Source: Pseudonocardiales bacterium (lineage in GTDB: Bacteria > Actinomycetota > Actinomycetes > Mycobacteriales > Pseudonocardiaceae). From it: a DNA stretch of 40,155 bases. The stretch spans positions 1 to 40,155 of the forward strand of contig JAFAPC010000206.1 in assembly GCA_019247305.1 (NCBI GenBank). The letters run 5' to 3'. The notes beneath the pieces are model-generated. The model saw nothing but the letters and a program-made list of their open reading frames with translations, made no database searches and had not been told where the DNA came from. Numbering within the stretch: the stretch's first letter is position 1; each line of letters opens with the position of its first letter. Both the position numbers and the translations under genes were made by a program. This document shows positions 1-7,564 of the stretch, one piece after another.

Positions 1-629
1 TAGTCGTAGGTCATCGTGCCCGCCCGACCCTTGTTCATCGGCAAGGACGGCTGGGTCCGGTCCAGGGCCTGGACCTAAGACTTCTCGTCCATGCACAACA
101 CCACAGACTGGTCTGGTGGATTCAGGTATAAACCCACCACGTCGACGAGCTTTTCCTCGAAACGCCGATCGTTGGACAATTTAAAAGTCTTCACCAGGTG
201 GGATTTGAGTCCCCGCGCCGACTAGATCCGCTGCACCGACGCCGGACTCACCCCGACCTGTTTCACCATCGAACGGCACGACCAATGCGTCTCGCCCTTC
301 GGTTTCGAATGCAACGTCAACTCCACGATCTCGGTGACCTTCTCATCACTGATCGACGGTTTGCGACCTCGCCCCTTGGCCACCTCACCGAATCCGACCA
401 GTCCGTCTTTCTCGAACTGGCCACGCCAGGTCAGCACAGTCGGACGAGATATCCCGACTACTTCGCCGATTCTGGTATTCGACATCCCCTTCCCGGCTAA
501 GAGCAACGCCCGGGCTCGCTGCACCACACGGTGCGCCGCACTCGGCGACTTGGCCAGAATTTCCAGGACTTCTCGTTGCTCATCGGATATCGCCAACGGC
601 GCCGCTGCTCGACTCATAATCCGTAGCAT
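1..629 (-). pseudogene. IS630-type transposase, 3' part outside window, two in-frame ambers
   Basis: The minus-strand reading from ATG 629 (or ATG 617) has the helix-turn-helix N-terminus of IS630-family transposases: a 'RARALLLAGKGMSNTRIGEVVG' type HTH, then a GRGRKP linker. The frame stops at TAG 222-224 where the family normally has a Trp (VQRI-stop-SARGLK). It continues in the same frame as [20 protein letters not shown] and then the first DDE-domain strand (VVLCMDEKS). It stops again at TAG 75-77, where the family has Gln before VQALDRTQP. The frame then stays open to the window edge, so the catalytic domain is only partly visible. Both ambers are single-base changes (TGG to TAG, CAG to TAG), so I read this as a dead insertion sequence. 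The terminal inverted repeats could not be located. Confidence 0.8.
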
Positions 630-658
630 AATGGACTATAAAATTAATTGCAAGACAC

Positions 659-680
659 TACACTAGGTGTATCTCTACAC
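659..680. promoter_or_regulatory. Alternating TACAC/GTGTA half-sites upstream of the Crp-like gene
   Basis: Three half-sites alternate: TACAC (659-663), GTGTA (667-671) and TACAC (676-680). They form two overlapping inverted repeats with 3-nt and 4-nt spacers. The last one ends 8 nt before ATG 689. The position suits an autoregulatory operator bound by the downstream Crp/Fnr-type regulator. Binding is inferred from symmetry and position only. No clear -10/-35 pair was recognised. Confidence 0.4.
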
Positions 681-688
681 TTATCTAC

Positions 689-1363
689 ATGGATGGTTCT
701 CTCTTCTTTCAAGGTACTCCCCTCCTCACGGAGGAGTTATTGGTGCTCGAATCCGTCGGACACGTGATCAACCGGCCGGCCGATCACATCTTCATCAGCG
801 AGGGGGAAGACACGGACTTCGCCCTGCTGATCAGAAAGGGGCACGTCAAGGTGGTGATGGGCAAGCCACCGAGGATCGTCGCCATCCGAGGGCCTGGCGA
901 GATCGTGGGAGAGATGGCGGCCATCCGGCAAAAGCCGCGCTCCGCGAGCATCATCGCCCTGGACGAGGTCGAAGTGCTCCACCTGCCTGCAGGGGAGTGG
1001 TTGCGGTTCCTCTACGAGTACCCGCGCGCGATGCACGCACAGCTGGCCGCCGCAGATGAGCGACTCGACCAGGCGACGCGCAAGATCGTCGAATCGGATC
1101 TGGCGATCGAGCAGCGGTTAGCCAAGGCACTGATCGAACTGGTCGACAGCGGCATCGGCGCACACAGTGAGAACGGCGTAGCCCTGCGCGTCAGCCAGCA
1201 GGATCTCGCCACGCTGACCGGTGCCTCGCTCGACTCGGTCAAAAAGATCATCCGGTCCTTGAAGGACGGGAAGCTGATCGGGACCGGACGGCAGACGTTG
1301 ATCATCCATGATGTCGCCGCCCTCATGGAGATCGCCGACGGCAATCGCACGGCGTTGCTGTGA
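689..1363 (+). CDS. Crp/Fnr-family transcriptional regulator
   Basis: The protein has 224 residues, the usual family size. Residues about 20-115 are a cyclic-nucleotide-binding-like beta barrel, with the phosphate-binding-cassette stretch GPGEIVGEMAAIR and a following RSAS at 84-87. A long dimerisation helix spans about 115-150. The C-terminal winged helix-turn-helix (about 169-192) contains SQQDLATLTGASLDSVKK. It should act as a dimeric DNA-binding regulator that responds to a small ligand, which cannot be identified from sequence. There is no Shine-Dalgarno sequence before ATG 689, so leaderless or poorly initiated translation is possible. The stop overlaps the next start (GTGA), which points to one operon with the membrane protein and nucleotidyltransferase-like gene that follow. 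Confidence 0.85.
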   Translation: MDGSLFFQGTPLLTEELLVLESVGHVINRPADHIFISEGEDTDFALLIRKGHVKVVMGKPPRIVAIRGPGEIVGEMAAIRQKPRSASIIALDEVEVLHLPAGEWLRFLYEYPRAMHAQLAAADERLDQATRKIVESDLAIEQRLAKALIELVDSGIGAHSENGVALRVSQQDLATLTGASLDSVKKIIRSLKDGKLIGTGRQTLIIHDVAALMEIADGNRTALL

Positions 1364-1716
1364 TTGTGCCGGAGCGACCGATGCCCGCGAGCCTGCTCAC
1401 CGACGCTGCCTGGCTGGCGCCCTTTCTTGCGCTGGCTGTTGCCGCAGTTTCGTCGATCACCCGGTCGCTGGTCTCCCTGGGCAAGAAGATCGTGGAGGAG
1501 AGGTCACGCACGGCCCGGTTCACCATGGCGCTCAAGGACAGCACACCCCAACAGCGGTCAAAGATCATCATTGCCTACGGATCGCTTGAGGGAGGGCGCG
1601 CGAGCGAACCGACCACCGGGGAATCCGAGGAAGCATTGCCGTCTTCGCCGGAGAGGTTTTCGCTGGTCGCTCGCTCCCTACGAGGCGGGCGTGAGACTGA
1701 GCCGGGGAAGGAATAG
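1360..1716 (+). CDS. Small single-pass membrane protein, translationally coupled to the regulator
   Basis: The protein has 118 residues from GTG 1360, and its start overlaps the stop of the Crp-like gene by 4 nt. One hydrophobic segment lies at about residues 13-34 (LTDAAWLAPFLALAVAAVSS). A basic, polar tail follows, with a segment around KKIVEERSRTARFTMALKD and a low-complexity Glu/Ser/Pro-rich C-terminus. No domain was recognised. The overlap and shared strand suggest it works with the regulator and the downstream nucleotidyltransferase-fold protein, perhaps as a membrane anchor or effector. That role is inference only. Confidence 0.55.
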   Translation: MIVPERPMPASLLTDAAWLAPFLALAVAAVSSITRSLVSLGKKIVEERSRTARFTMALKDSTPQQRSKIIIAYGSLEGGRASEPTTGESEEALPSSPERFSLVARSLRGGRETEPGKE

Positions 1717-1719
1717 ACC

Positions 1720-2196
1720 TTGCTCAAAAAAGTCAAGAGAACCAGCGTCCTCGACAACCGGTTCATCGCCCGTTTGATCAAGTTCGGTCTCGGCTGCGAC
1801 GACTTCGTGCTGTTCGGCAGTGCGCCGTTGCTGGCGTACGGCCTGAGGGAAGACATCCGCGATCTCGACGTGGTGACTCGGGGCCACGCTTGGCGATACG
1901 TATCAGCGCGTGGCATCCCCGCTGTCGGGACGGTCAGCGGGGATCCCGTGACGCACTTCTGGGGTGGGCGTATTCAGTTCTCCCAAGGCTGGATATCCCC
2001 TGCTTGGAACCCAGACGAGCTGATCGACAATGCAGAGATTATCGAAGGTCTTCGTTTCGCTCGACTAACCGACGTCCTCGCCTACAAACAGGTCCTGAGA
2101 AGACCCAAGGACATCGCAGACATCCGAAGAATTCTCACCATGGTTGAACCATTGACGCGTGACGCGTGTTCCTACTCAATCTCGCCTTTGGCGTAG
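1720..2196 (+). CDS. Nucleotidyltransferase-fold protein
   Basis: The protein has 158 residues from TTG 1720, with a GGAAGGA ribosome-binding site about 8 nt upstream. It starts 3 nt after the preceding stop. The N-terminal half carries the pattern of minimal nucleotidyltransferases: FGS at residues 32-34, then the D-x-D of RDLDVV (48-50). A later WKxxxxRxKDxxDI-like element (YKQVLRRPKDIADI) is as in AbiEii/MNT-like proteins. At the position where I expect the third carboxylate, the sequence reads GRIQFSQGW, with Gln instead of an acid, so catalysis is uncertain. The substrate is unknown. In an operon with a ligand-responsive regulator it could make or modify a nucleotide signal, act as a toxin-like NTase, or modify an antibiotic. 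Confidence 0.6.
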   Translation: MLKKVKRTSVLDNRFIARLIKFGLGCDDFVLFGSAPLLAYGLREDIRDLDVVTRGHAWRYVSARGIPAVGTVSGDPVTHFWGGRIQFSQGWISPAWNPDELIDNAEIIEGLRFARLTDVLAYKQVLRRPKDIADIRRILTMVEPLTRDACSYSISPLA

Positions 2197-2518
2197 ACAA
2201 CCTGTCGGTCCGGTTTCGGTCGACACCGTCAGCACCTGGACGGCCCGGGATGCCGGGCACCTGACCGGGGCGTCCCGGTACCTCATCGGCATATGAGTGC
2301 ACTGACGCATGATCAGCGGCAGAAGCGCGACTCGCGGCGTGAGAGTGTACTTGGACGTGTCCGATCTTGGTCCAACGTTGCTAGCGGTGTAGATCAGAAC
2401 CGTGATCAATCCTGAGATACGAAGAGTCTCTTCCGCAGGTGACGAACCGGATTCACGCCGAGTATCTTCCCGTCGTCCGAGATAGAAGATCTCCGTCTTC
2501 GGAGATCATTTCGAACTC
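2197..2518. other. Non-coding gap between the NTase-like and Fic genes
   Basis: About 320 bp lie between two convergent genes. Small open frames occur but none resembles a protein. The only clear structure is the hairpin at 2488-2507, listed separately. Confidence 0.5.
2488..2507 (-). terminator. Perfect 8-bp hairpin after the Panacea-Fic operon
   Basis: GATCTCCG and CGGAGATC pair perfectly around a 4-nt loop, 12 nt beyond the Fic stop on the minus strand. There is no strong U-tract, so it may be a weak terminator or an mRNA 3'-end stabiliser. It could also serve the convergent plus-strand operon. Confidence 0.4.
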
Positions 2519-3100
2519 CTACGCATGCGAGACAATTGGCTCAAGCACGTCGACCAACACGTCAGTCCGCGCTGTGCTGAGGTTGATCGCGCATGCCCGA
2601 TTGTTGTCGTCTTGCCTGAGCTCTGACCAGTCCAAACGCCAACCGGCCGAAGCGGACATTTGTCGGAGAAAAGTACGCTGTGTTCGCCCATTACCTTCCC
2701 GGAAAGGGTGTCTGGCGTTGATTTCACCATAGTAGTAGGCAAGCTTCTCGATGAACGCTCGCCGTCGCAAGCCTCGAAGCCAATTGTCCTGGGCCAAGCG
2801 TCTCAACAGACTGGTCATCTCGTCGTCTAGGAACTGGTGCGCGGCAAACATCGACCCAGCTTTGTGAATGTTCACCGTTCGTAGTTCGCCAGCCCACTCG
2901 TAGACGTCACCGAAGAGTGCTCTATGGAACTGCATCAGGTGTTCGAGATTGTACTCTCCGGGTAATGAGTTCACACTGAGCTCGACGTCGCGAGCGCTGA
3001 CAATTCGAGCTTCGAGGACCTAGAGTTTACCAGCGTCGGTGATGCCGAATTTGTTGCGGAGACAGTCCGACCCTGGCCAGGAGTAAGGATCACCGGTCAC
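2519..3100 (-). pseudogene. Fic-family toxin with amber at codon 27
   Basis: From GTG 3098-3100 the frame reads MTGDPYSWPGSDCLRNKFGI..., the typical N-terminus of short Fic proteins (DPY..PG...L.NK.GI.D). It reaches TAG at 3020-3022 and then continues in the same frame as VLEARIVSARDVEL and the rest of the protein. The catalytic loop is intact (HPFREGNGR at about residues 131-139 of the restored frame), as is the preceding flap region VYEWAGELRTV. Fic enzymes transfer AMP or another nucleotide moiety to target hydroxyls. The intended start lies inside the 3' end of the Panacea gene (11-nt overlap), so the pair was an operon. A truncated product could start at GTG 2974 and would keep the motif but lose the N-terminus. 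Confidence 0.85.
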
Positions 3101-3683
3101 TGAGGTGTCGGCCGACCTCCCGCTGGATCAGTTCGTCCGCTCTCACTCGTCCGTCAGCGACCTTCCGAAGCTCCTCTTGCCATGCGTCGTCAAGCTCAAC
3201 GCCTTCAATCGCTGAGTTAGCAGCAGCTAGAGCCACCGCCACGTCCGGTTCGACCACCTGGTTGGCGTAGAAGTTGCGCATGATGTCATCGGAGATAGGA
3301 GTCTGCGACGGCTCACCCTCTGGCAGTAGGCCACGCGCTACTCGCCATGGCGATTCGGCGTGTGTCATCCGGGAGAGACTCTCCGCGGAGAACCGGCCAT
3401 AGGCGGTAGCGACCCAGCGCACTGTGGCCAACTCGTCGTCGCCGAGACGGGCTGGGTCGCCATCTGGCCAGGTTCGGATCTCGTACTGGGTCCGATGTTT
3501 ATCGTAAAGTTTTCTCACTACCGGACCTTCACGCCATGCCTGAATTTCGTCAGGGAAGAGACGTACGCCATGACGAGCAAGATGCCATGCCTGCGAGTAA
3601 TAAACGAGCTTCTGAAGTTTTTTTGTCGTCATTCGTCTGAGCATGATGAGAATCGCCGCCGCCACGTCGTCGATGGTCGCCAT
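3090..3683 (-). CDS. Panacea (DUF4065, SocA-like) antitoxin
   Basis: The protein has 197 residues from ATG 3681-3683, chosen because GGGAGG lies 5-7 nt upstream; GTG 3689 is an alternative. The N-terminal half is a Panacea domain: KLQKLVYYSQAWHLARHG (about 22-39) followed by EIQAWREGPVVRKLY (46-60). Panacea proteins are known as antitoxin domains paired with many unrelated toxins, Fic proteins among them. Its 3' end overlaps the start of the downstream fic-like gene, the expected layout for an antitoxin-first operon. Because that fic frame is broken, the antitoxin may now be an orphan. The C-terminal tail (about 130-197) is less conserved and may give toxin specificity. Confidence 0.8.
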   Translation of the reverse strand: MATIDDVAAAILIMLRRMTTKKLQKLVYYSQAWHLARHGVRLFPDEIQAWREGPVVRKLYDKHRTQYEIRTWPDGDPARLGDDELATVRWVATAYGRFSAESLSRMTHAESPWRVARGLLPEGEPSQTPISDDIMRNFYANQVVEPDVAVALAAANSAIEGVELDDAWQEELRKVADGRVRADELIQREVGRHLSDR

Positions 3684-3781
3684 AAGCACCTCCCATCTTC
3701 CTCAACTCATCGTACTCAGTGTCGCCTCCGACCACCAGTAATGAAAGGACGTGTCGCGTTGACAAGTCCATGTTGCCTACC

Positions 3782-4113
3782 CTAACGCGCTCCGCGGTGC
3801 TGGCTCCCCGATGTCGAGGGGTTGATCACCCTGACGGCTGGTTGGACCACGGACATAGGCGTTCGAGCGCCGATCGTCTTGGCCGCAGCTTGCGGGCAGA
3901 GCCAACCTATGCCGCGTAGTAGCGAAGCGTCATCGTGCCATCGCCGTGGCCAGGAGACCGGCCGGGAGTTCGCAGGCGTGGCAATGTAGGACGCTCGCGC
4001 AGTGGGAACCCACGCCGCGATGCCACCCGAGCACGTCGAACACACCGCCTGAGCCTCTCACAACGCACCCACAGATCCTGCGAGAGGTCCTCTACACGTC
4101 TGCTCATCGGCAT
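3782..4113 (-). pseudogene. Probable tyrosine-recombinase C-terminal remnant
   Basis: One minus-strand frame ends with GHGDGTMTLRYYAA and a stop. This resembles the box II 'LGHxxxxxTLRYYA' end of actinobacterial tyrosine recombinases, with the final Tyr as nucleophile. The sequence just downstream, in a neighbouring frame, reads QAAAKTIGARTPM, which looks like the tail that follows this motif in such integrases. A frameshift or nonsense change is implied. No upstream catalytic Arg/Lys boxes were found, so only the end of the gene survives. It lies directly beside the left copy of the 93-bp repeat. The family call rests on one motif. Confidence 0.4.
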
Positions 4114-4194
4114 GAGCGGGGAGCGTTGTTTGCCTACTGCACGCGATCGGCCTGGTCGCGCATCCGTCGCGGTGGCTCGGTAGTGCGAGCTCTA
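4102..4194. repeat. Left copy of a 93-bp direct repeat
   Basis: This segment matches 14899-14991 in the same orientation with about nine differences by eye, nearly all transitions. It opens with a hairpin (GCTCAT, 4-nt loop, ATGAGC). On the minus strand both copies have a partly conserved open frame ending in QANNAPRSC-like residues, with CAG in one copy replaced by TAG in the other. It may be a relic of an element end, an att-like duplication or a dispersed repeat. Confidence 0.8.
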
Positions 4195-4292
4195 ACGGGG
4201 CTGCGCCCCAGCCCGACGAGGCATGCCGTGGCTGGCGTGGGTAGGCGGGCTCCGGTCAGCGGGATTTAGACCGTGACCGGCGTGCCGGTCCG

Positions 4293-4736
4293 GTGTATGA
4301 AACCGCCCGTAGCGGTCTGGTTGGCCTGCTGGCCCCCGTCCGACCGGAGCCCATGTTGACGGTAGCGCGCACTGTGGCTGATGTCTTGGCCGAGCATGTG
4401 ATTTTTGAGATGAAGTGCATCGACCGGATGTACCTCAATGTCTACGTGCCGCAGTTGGCAGTACCCGGCGGGGTTGGTGGGGTTCGTTACGACCTCCGGC
4501 GGCTCCGCGCCCACGGCTTGATCACTCGAATCCCTGGCACCCACCGCTACCAGATCAACGACACCGGACTGCACCACGGCATGTTGCTCACCCACCTCCA
4601 CACCCGCATCCTGCAACCCGGCCTGGCCCAGCTCACCGACCCCAACCCACCAGGGCCCAGCACCCTACGCACCGCCGCCCGCAACTACCAACACGCCCTC
4701 GACCAACTCACCCAGGACGCCGGATTCGCCGCATGA
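4293..4736 (+). pseudogene. Internally deleted mobile-element-type gene (147-aa remnant)
   Basis: The frame is open from GTG 4293. Residues 1-55 look like the N-terminus of a family of roughly 450-500-residue actinobacterial proteins that begin with a VIFE...IDRMYLNVYVPQLA pattern. The reading then jumps at GGVGGVRYDLRRLRAHGLI to what I recognise as the C-terminal winged-helix-like segment of the same family (YDLRRLR..GLI.RIP.THRYQ...TGL). About 300-350 middle residues therefore seem to be missing by an in-frame deletion. Family function is unknown to me, although copies are often scattered like mobile genes. The family assignment is from memory of the pattern. The residual frame might still make a DNA-binding peptide. 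Confidence 0.5.
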
Positions 4737-4770
4737 CCAAAACTTGACTCGATCAAACCGACTTCGTCGG

Positions 4771-4796
4771 ACCTAGCCGTCCAAGCGGCGCTAGGT
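4771..4796 (+). terminator. Imperfect hairpin after the deleted gene
   Basis: ACCTAGCCG pairs with CGGCGCTAGGT with a small bulge and a short loop, 35 nt after the stop of the 147-aa remnant. There is no U-tract. It could be a weak terminator. Confidence 0.25.
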
Positions 4797-4986
4797 GCAG
4801 GGGTGGTTGTCGCCGAATACATGTCGCGCTCGGGCGAGGGTATCTTCGCTGAGGTGTCGGCTGCCTCGACCTCACCAAACACCCGCAGGTCACAGGGATT
4901 CTTGGCTCTGCCGGGAGTACCCCAAGTTACGCCCATCCAGGATTAAGTGAGTCTGGACTAAGAGCGCGAAATATATGCCGGTTCAT

Positions 4987-5955
4987 TCAGGTTTTACGGA
5001 AGCGGTCGGTTGCCTCGATCAGTTCATGGATGTTGCCGGGCTCCCACATCGAGTGGCCGGCGTCGGGCACGATGCGTAGGTCCCCCTCGGGGAAGGCGCG
5101 ATGCAGCGCCCATGCGCTGGTCATGGGGCAGACGATATCGTAACGTCCCTGGACGATCACAGTGGGGATGGGGCGGATGCGGTCGATCTTCATGAGGAGT
5201 TCCCCGTCGCGCTCGAAAAAGCCACGGTTGACGAAGTAGTGGCATTCGATCCGGGACCGCGCCAGAGAGAACTCCTCCCCCGCACTCCGGGCAATGTTGT
5301 CCGGGTTGGGGTGCAAATAACTTGTCTTGCCTTCCCAGACGCTCCACGCTGTAGCCGCCGCCTGCCGGACGGTCGGGTCGCTGCTGGTGAGCCGGGTGTG
5401 GTAGGCGTGCAGCAGATCACCGCGCTCGTCGAGGGGGATAGGGGCCAGGAACTCCTCCCACGCGTCGGGGAAGATGGCGTCCGCGCCACGCTGGTAGAAC
5501 CAGTCAATCTCCTGTTTGCGGAGCAGGAAGATCCCGCGCAGCACCAGCTCGGTCACGCGGTCGGGGTGTTGTTGGGCATACGCGAGGGCAAGAGTGCTGC
5601 CCCAGGATCCGCCGAATACCTGCCATCGCTGGATGCCCAGGTGCTCTCGGAGGTGTTCCATGTCCGCGACGAGGTGCCAGGTGGTGTTGTCGGTCAGGCA
5701 CGCATGAGGCGTGCTCTTACCACAGCCGCGCTGGTCGAACAGCACAATGCGGTAGGCCGAGGGACCAAAGAAGCGACGTTGCCGGGGCTCGGTGCCACCG
5801 CCGGGACCTCCGTGGACGAAGACGACCGGCTTGCCCTGCGGGTTCCCCGACTCTTCCCAGTAGATCTCGTGGAGATCAGAGACACTCAGGGTACCAGTGC
5901 GGTAGGGCTCGATCTCGGGATAGAGGATGCGCCGCGGGGGGCGTTCAACAGTCAT
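4987..5955 (-). CDS. pip: Proline iminopeptidase (prolyl aminopeptidase, S33)
   Basis: The protein has 322 residues, the standard length for the family. It is an alpha/beta hydrolase with the oxyanion loop HGGPGGG (about 48-54), the nucleophile elbow GGSWGS (Ser117), Asp273 in GRYDIVCP and His301 in AGHSMWEP. It releases N-terminal proline from peptides in the cytoplasm. ATG 5955 overlaps by ATGA the stop of the restored reading frame of the upstream dipeptidase gene. The two peptidases therefore look like a translationally coupled pair for peptide salvage. The gene appears intact. Confidence 0.93.
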   Translation of the reverse strand: MTVERPPRRILYPEIEPYRTGTLSVSDLHEIYWEESGNPQGKPVVFVHGGPGGGTEPRQRRFFGPSAYRIVLFDQRGCGKSTPHACLTDNTTWHLVADMEHLREHLGIQRWQVFGGSWGSTLALAYAQQHPDRVTELVLRGIFLLRKQEIDWFYQRGADAIFPDAWEEFLAPIPLDERGDLLHAYHTRLTSSDPTVRQAAATAWSVWEGKTSYLHPNPDNIARSAGEEFSLARSRIECHYFVNRGFFERDGELLMKIDRIRPIPTVIVQGRYDIVCPMTSAWALHRAFPEGDLRIVPDAGHSMWEPGNIHELIEATDRFRKT

Positions 5956-6067
5956 AGGTCGAGTTTGGCAAAGGTGGCCAGTGACGGGCTGCGGGTCCGC
6001 TGCGTCGGGGCTGCGACTGCTTCGGTGGCCCGCAGCACCCGCAACGCGTTATACCAAGTCAGCTTCG

Positions 6068-7138
6068 CTAGTTAGCGTTTGACCAGCCTCGTGCGGCCAG
6101 TTCGGCCAGCAGCGTGGGGTATCCATCGACGCCGTCGAGCCCGTCGGGGACGGCAGCGACCCCGTCGAAGTCGCTGCCAAGCCCCACGTGATCCACACCC
6201 GCGACCTGGCGGAGGTGCTCAAGGTGCTCGGCGACGTGGCTTACCTCGCTGGGTGGGCGGGGATGGGCCTGGACCCAGGCCGCCTGGGCCCGGTACCACT
6301 CCGGGCCACGATCACCAAAGTCCCGTGCGAAGCGCTCGCGCTCGGCGAACAGCCCGTCTATCCACTGCCGACATTCTTCGGTGAGGAAGCCCGCCGAGAA
6401 GTTCACCATGACGATTCCCTCGCTGTCCCGTACCCGGATCAAGACGTCGTCGGGCACGTTGCGTGGGTGCTCGCACACTGCCCGGGCGCTGGAGTGGGAG
6501 AAAAACGCCGGTGCCCTGGAGACGTCGAGAGCGGCGTGCATGGTCGAGGTCGCGACGTGTGATAAGTCGACGAGCATGCCCAGGCGGTTGCATTCCCGTA
6601 CCACCTCACGACCGAACGCGGACAGTCCGCCCACACCGGGACTGTCGGTGGCGCTGTCAGCCCAGGGGGTGTTTTTCATATGGGTCAGCGTGAGGTAGCG
6701 CACGCCGAGGGTGTACATCATCCGGAGCGTGCCCAGCGAACAGGCGATCGAGTGACCACCCTCCATACCGAGCAGCGAGGCGATCTTTCCGGCCCTGTGG
6801 GCCTGCTCGATTTCCTCAGCGGTGGTGGTCAGCACCAGATCATCGGAATAGCGCTCGATCATGCGGCGTACCGCATCGATCTGCTCCAGCGTGGCGACGA
6901 CGACGGCCTCACCGCTCAGCGAGCACGGCACGTATACCGACCAGAACTGGGCACCCACACCACCGGCTCGCAACCGCGGCAAGTCGGTATGCAGCCCCGC
7001 TGCTGACTGATCAACCGCGATGTCCAACTTGTCAAAATCGTAACCGACCCGACGGCGCAATGCCCACGCAAGATCATTTTGCCCATCGAACACGGGCGCC
7101 TCGGCCAGAACGGCCCTGACACGCTCAGCAACAGTCAT
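6068..7138 (-). pseudogene. M19-type membrane dipeptidase homologue, C-terminal frameshift
   Basis: The protein matches renal-dipeptidase-like enzymes: GMEGGHS with the bridging Glu, VDLSHVA and FFSHSSAR with metal-binding His, and GSDFDG near the C-terminus. ATG 7138 ([10 protein letters not shown]) is the likely start. Two defects are visible. The first metal site, normally DGHND, reads FDGQNDLAW, so a zinc-ligand His is Gln (CAA). At the 3' end the frame stops at TAG 6068-6070 after RGWSNAN. A -1 shift there restores [19 protein letters not shown] and runs to a TGA at 5952-5954 that overlaps the pip start. One C appears to be missing from an AAC-CTA junction. The gene is probably inactive, unless the indel is a sequencing error. 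Confidence 0.85.
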
Positions 7139-7564
7139 GACAGCATGGTACTGACACGCCGCCCGCAATGACCCCTCCCCGCACTAGCACACCCACCGGG
7201 GAATTCAGCTGTGTCGTCAAAGGGATACCAGCACGCAACGCGACGATCACAGCTAGGTACAGAATTTACCGGTGAGCGCCGCGGTCCACGCTGTTGCTTC
7301 TCGACGCGATCATCCTGTGTCGGCACTCCCCCAGTGATCGCTGGTTCGGCGAGGAGACCTCCATAAGGTTCCGGGTCAGTGGGTCTACCTGGACCGGATG
7401 ATCGACCAGTTCTGCCTTCGGGCAGAACCCCCACCGTGGCCACGACGAACTCGACCTTGGCGCCGACCCCAGACATCGGCTCCCAGGGGCCTATCGAGCT
7501 TGTCCTCGTTCTCTGCCCACTTCCCCCCAATACATCGGTGTCCCTCCTGGTCGGGCATGCTGGG
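7139..7564. other. Intergenic region before the TIR-STAND gene
   Basis: This divergent intergenic region has no convincing gene. Open frames reach into it from the TIR gene, but their translation before about 7565 is not TIR-like. It contains the UUCG hairpin at 7409-7428. Confidence 0.5.
7409..7428 (+). promoter_or_regulatory. 8-bp hairpin with TTCG tetraloop
   Basis: GTTCTGCC pairs perfectly with GGCAGAAC around a TTCG loop, the classic extra-stable tetraloop. It lies about 140-180 nt upstream of the possible starts of the TIR-STAND gene and could be a leader structure or attenuator. There is no U-tract. Confidence 0.4.
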
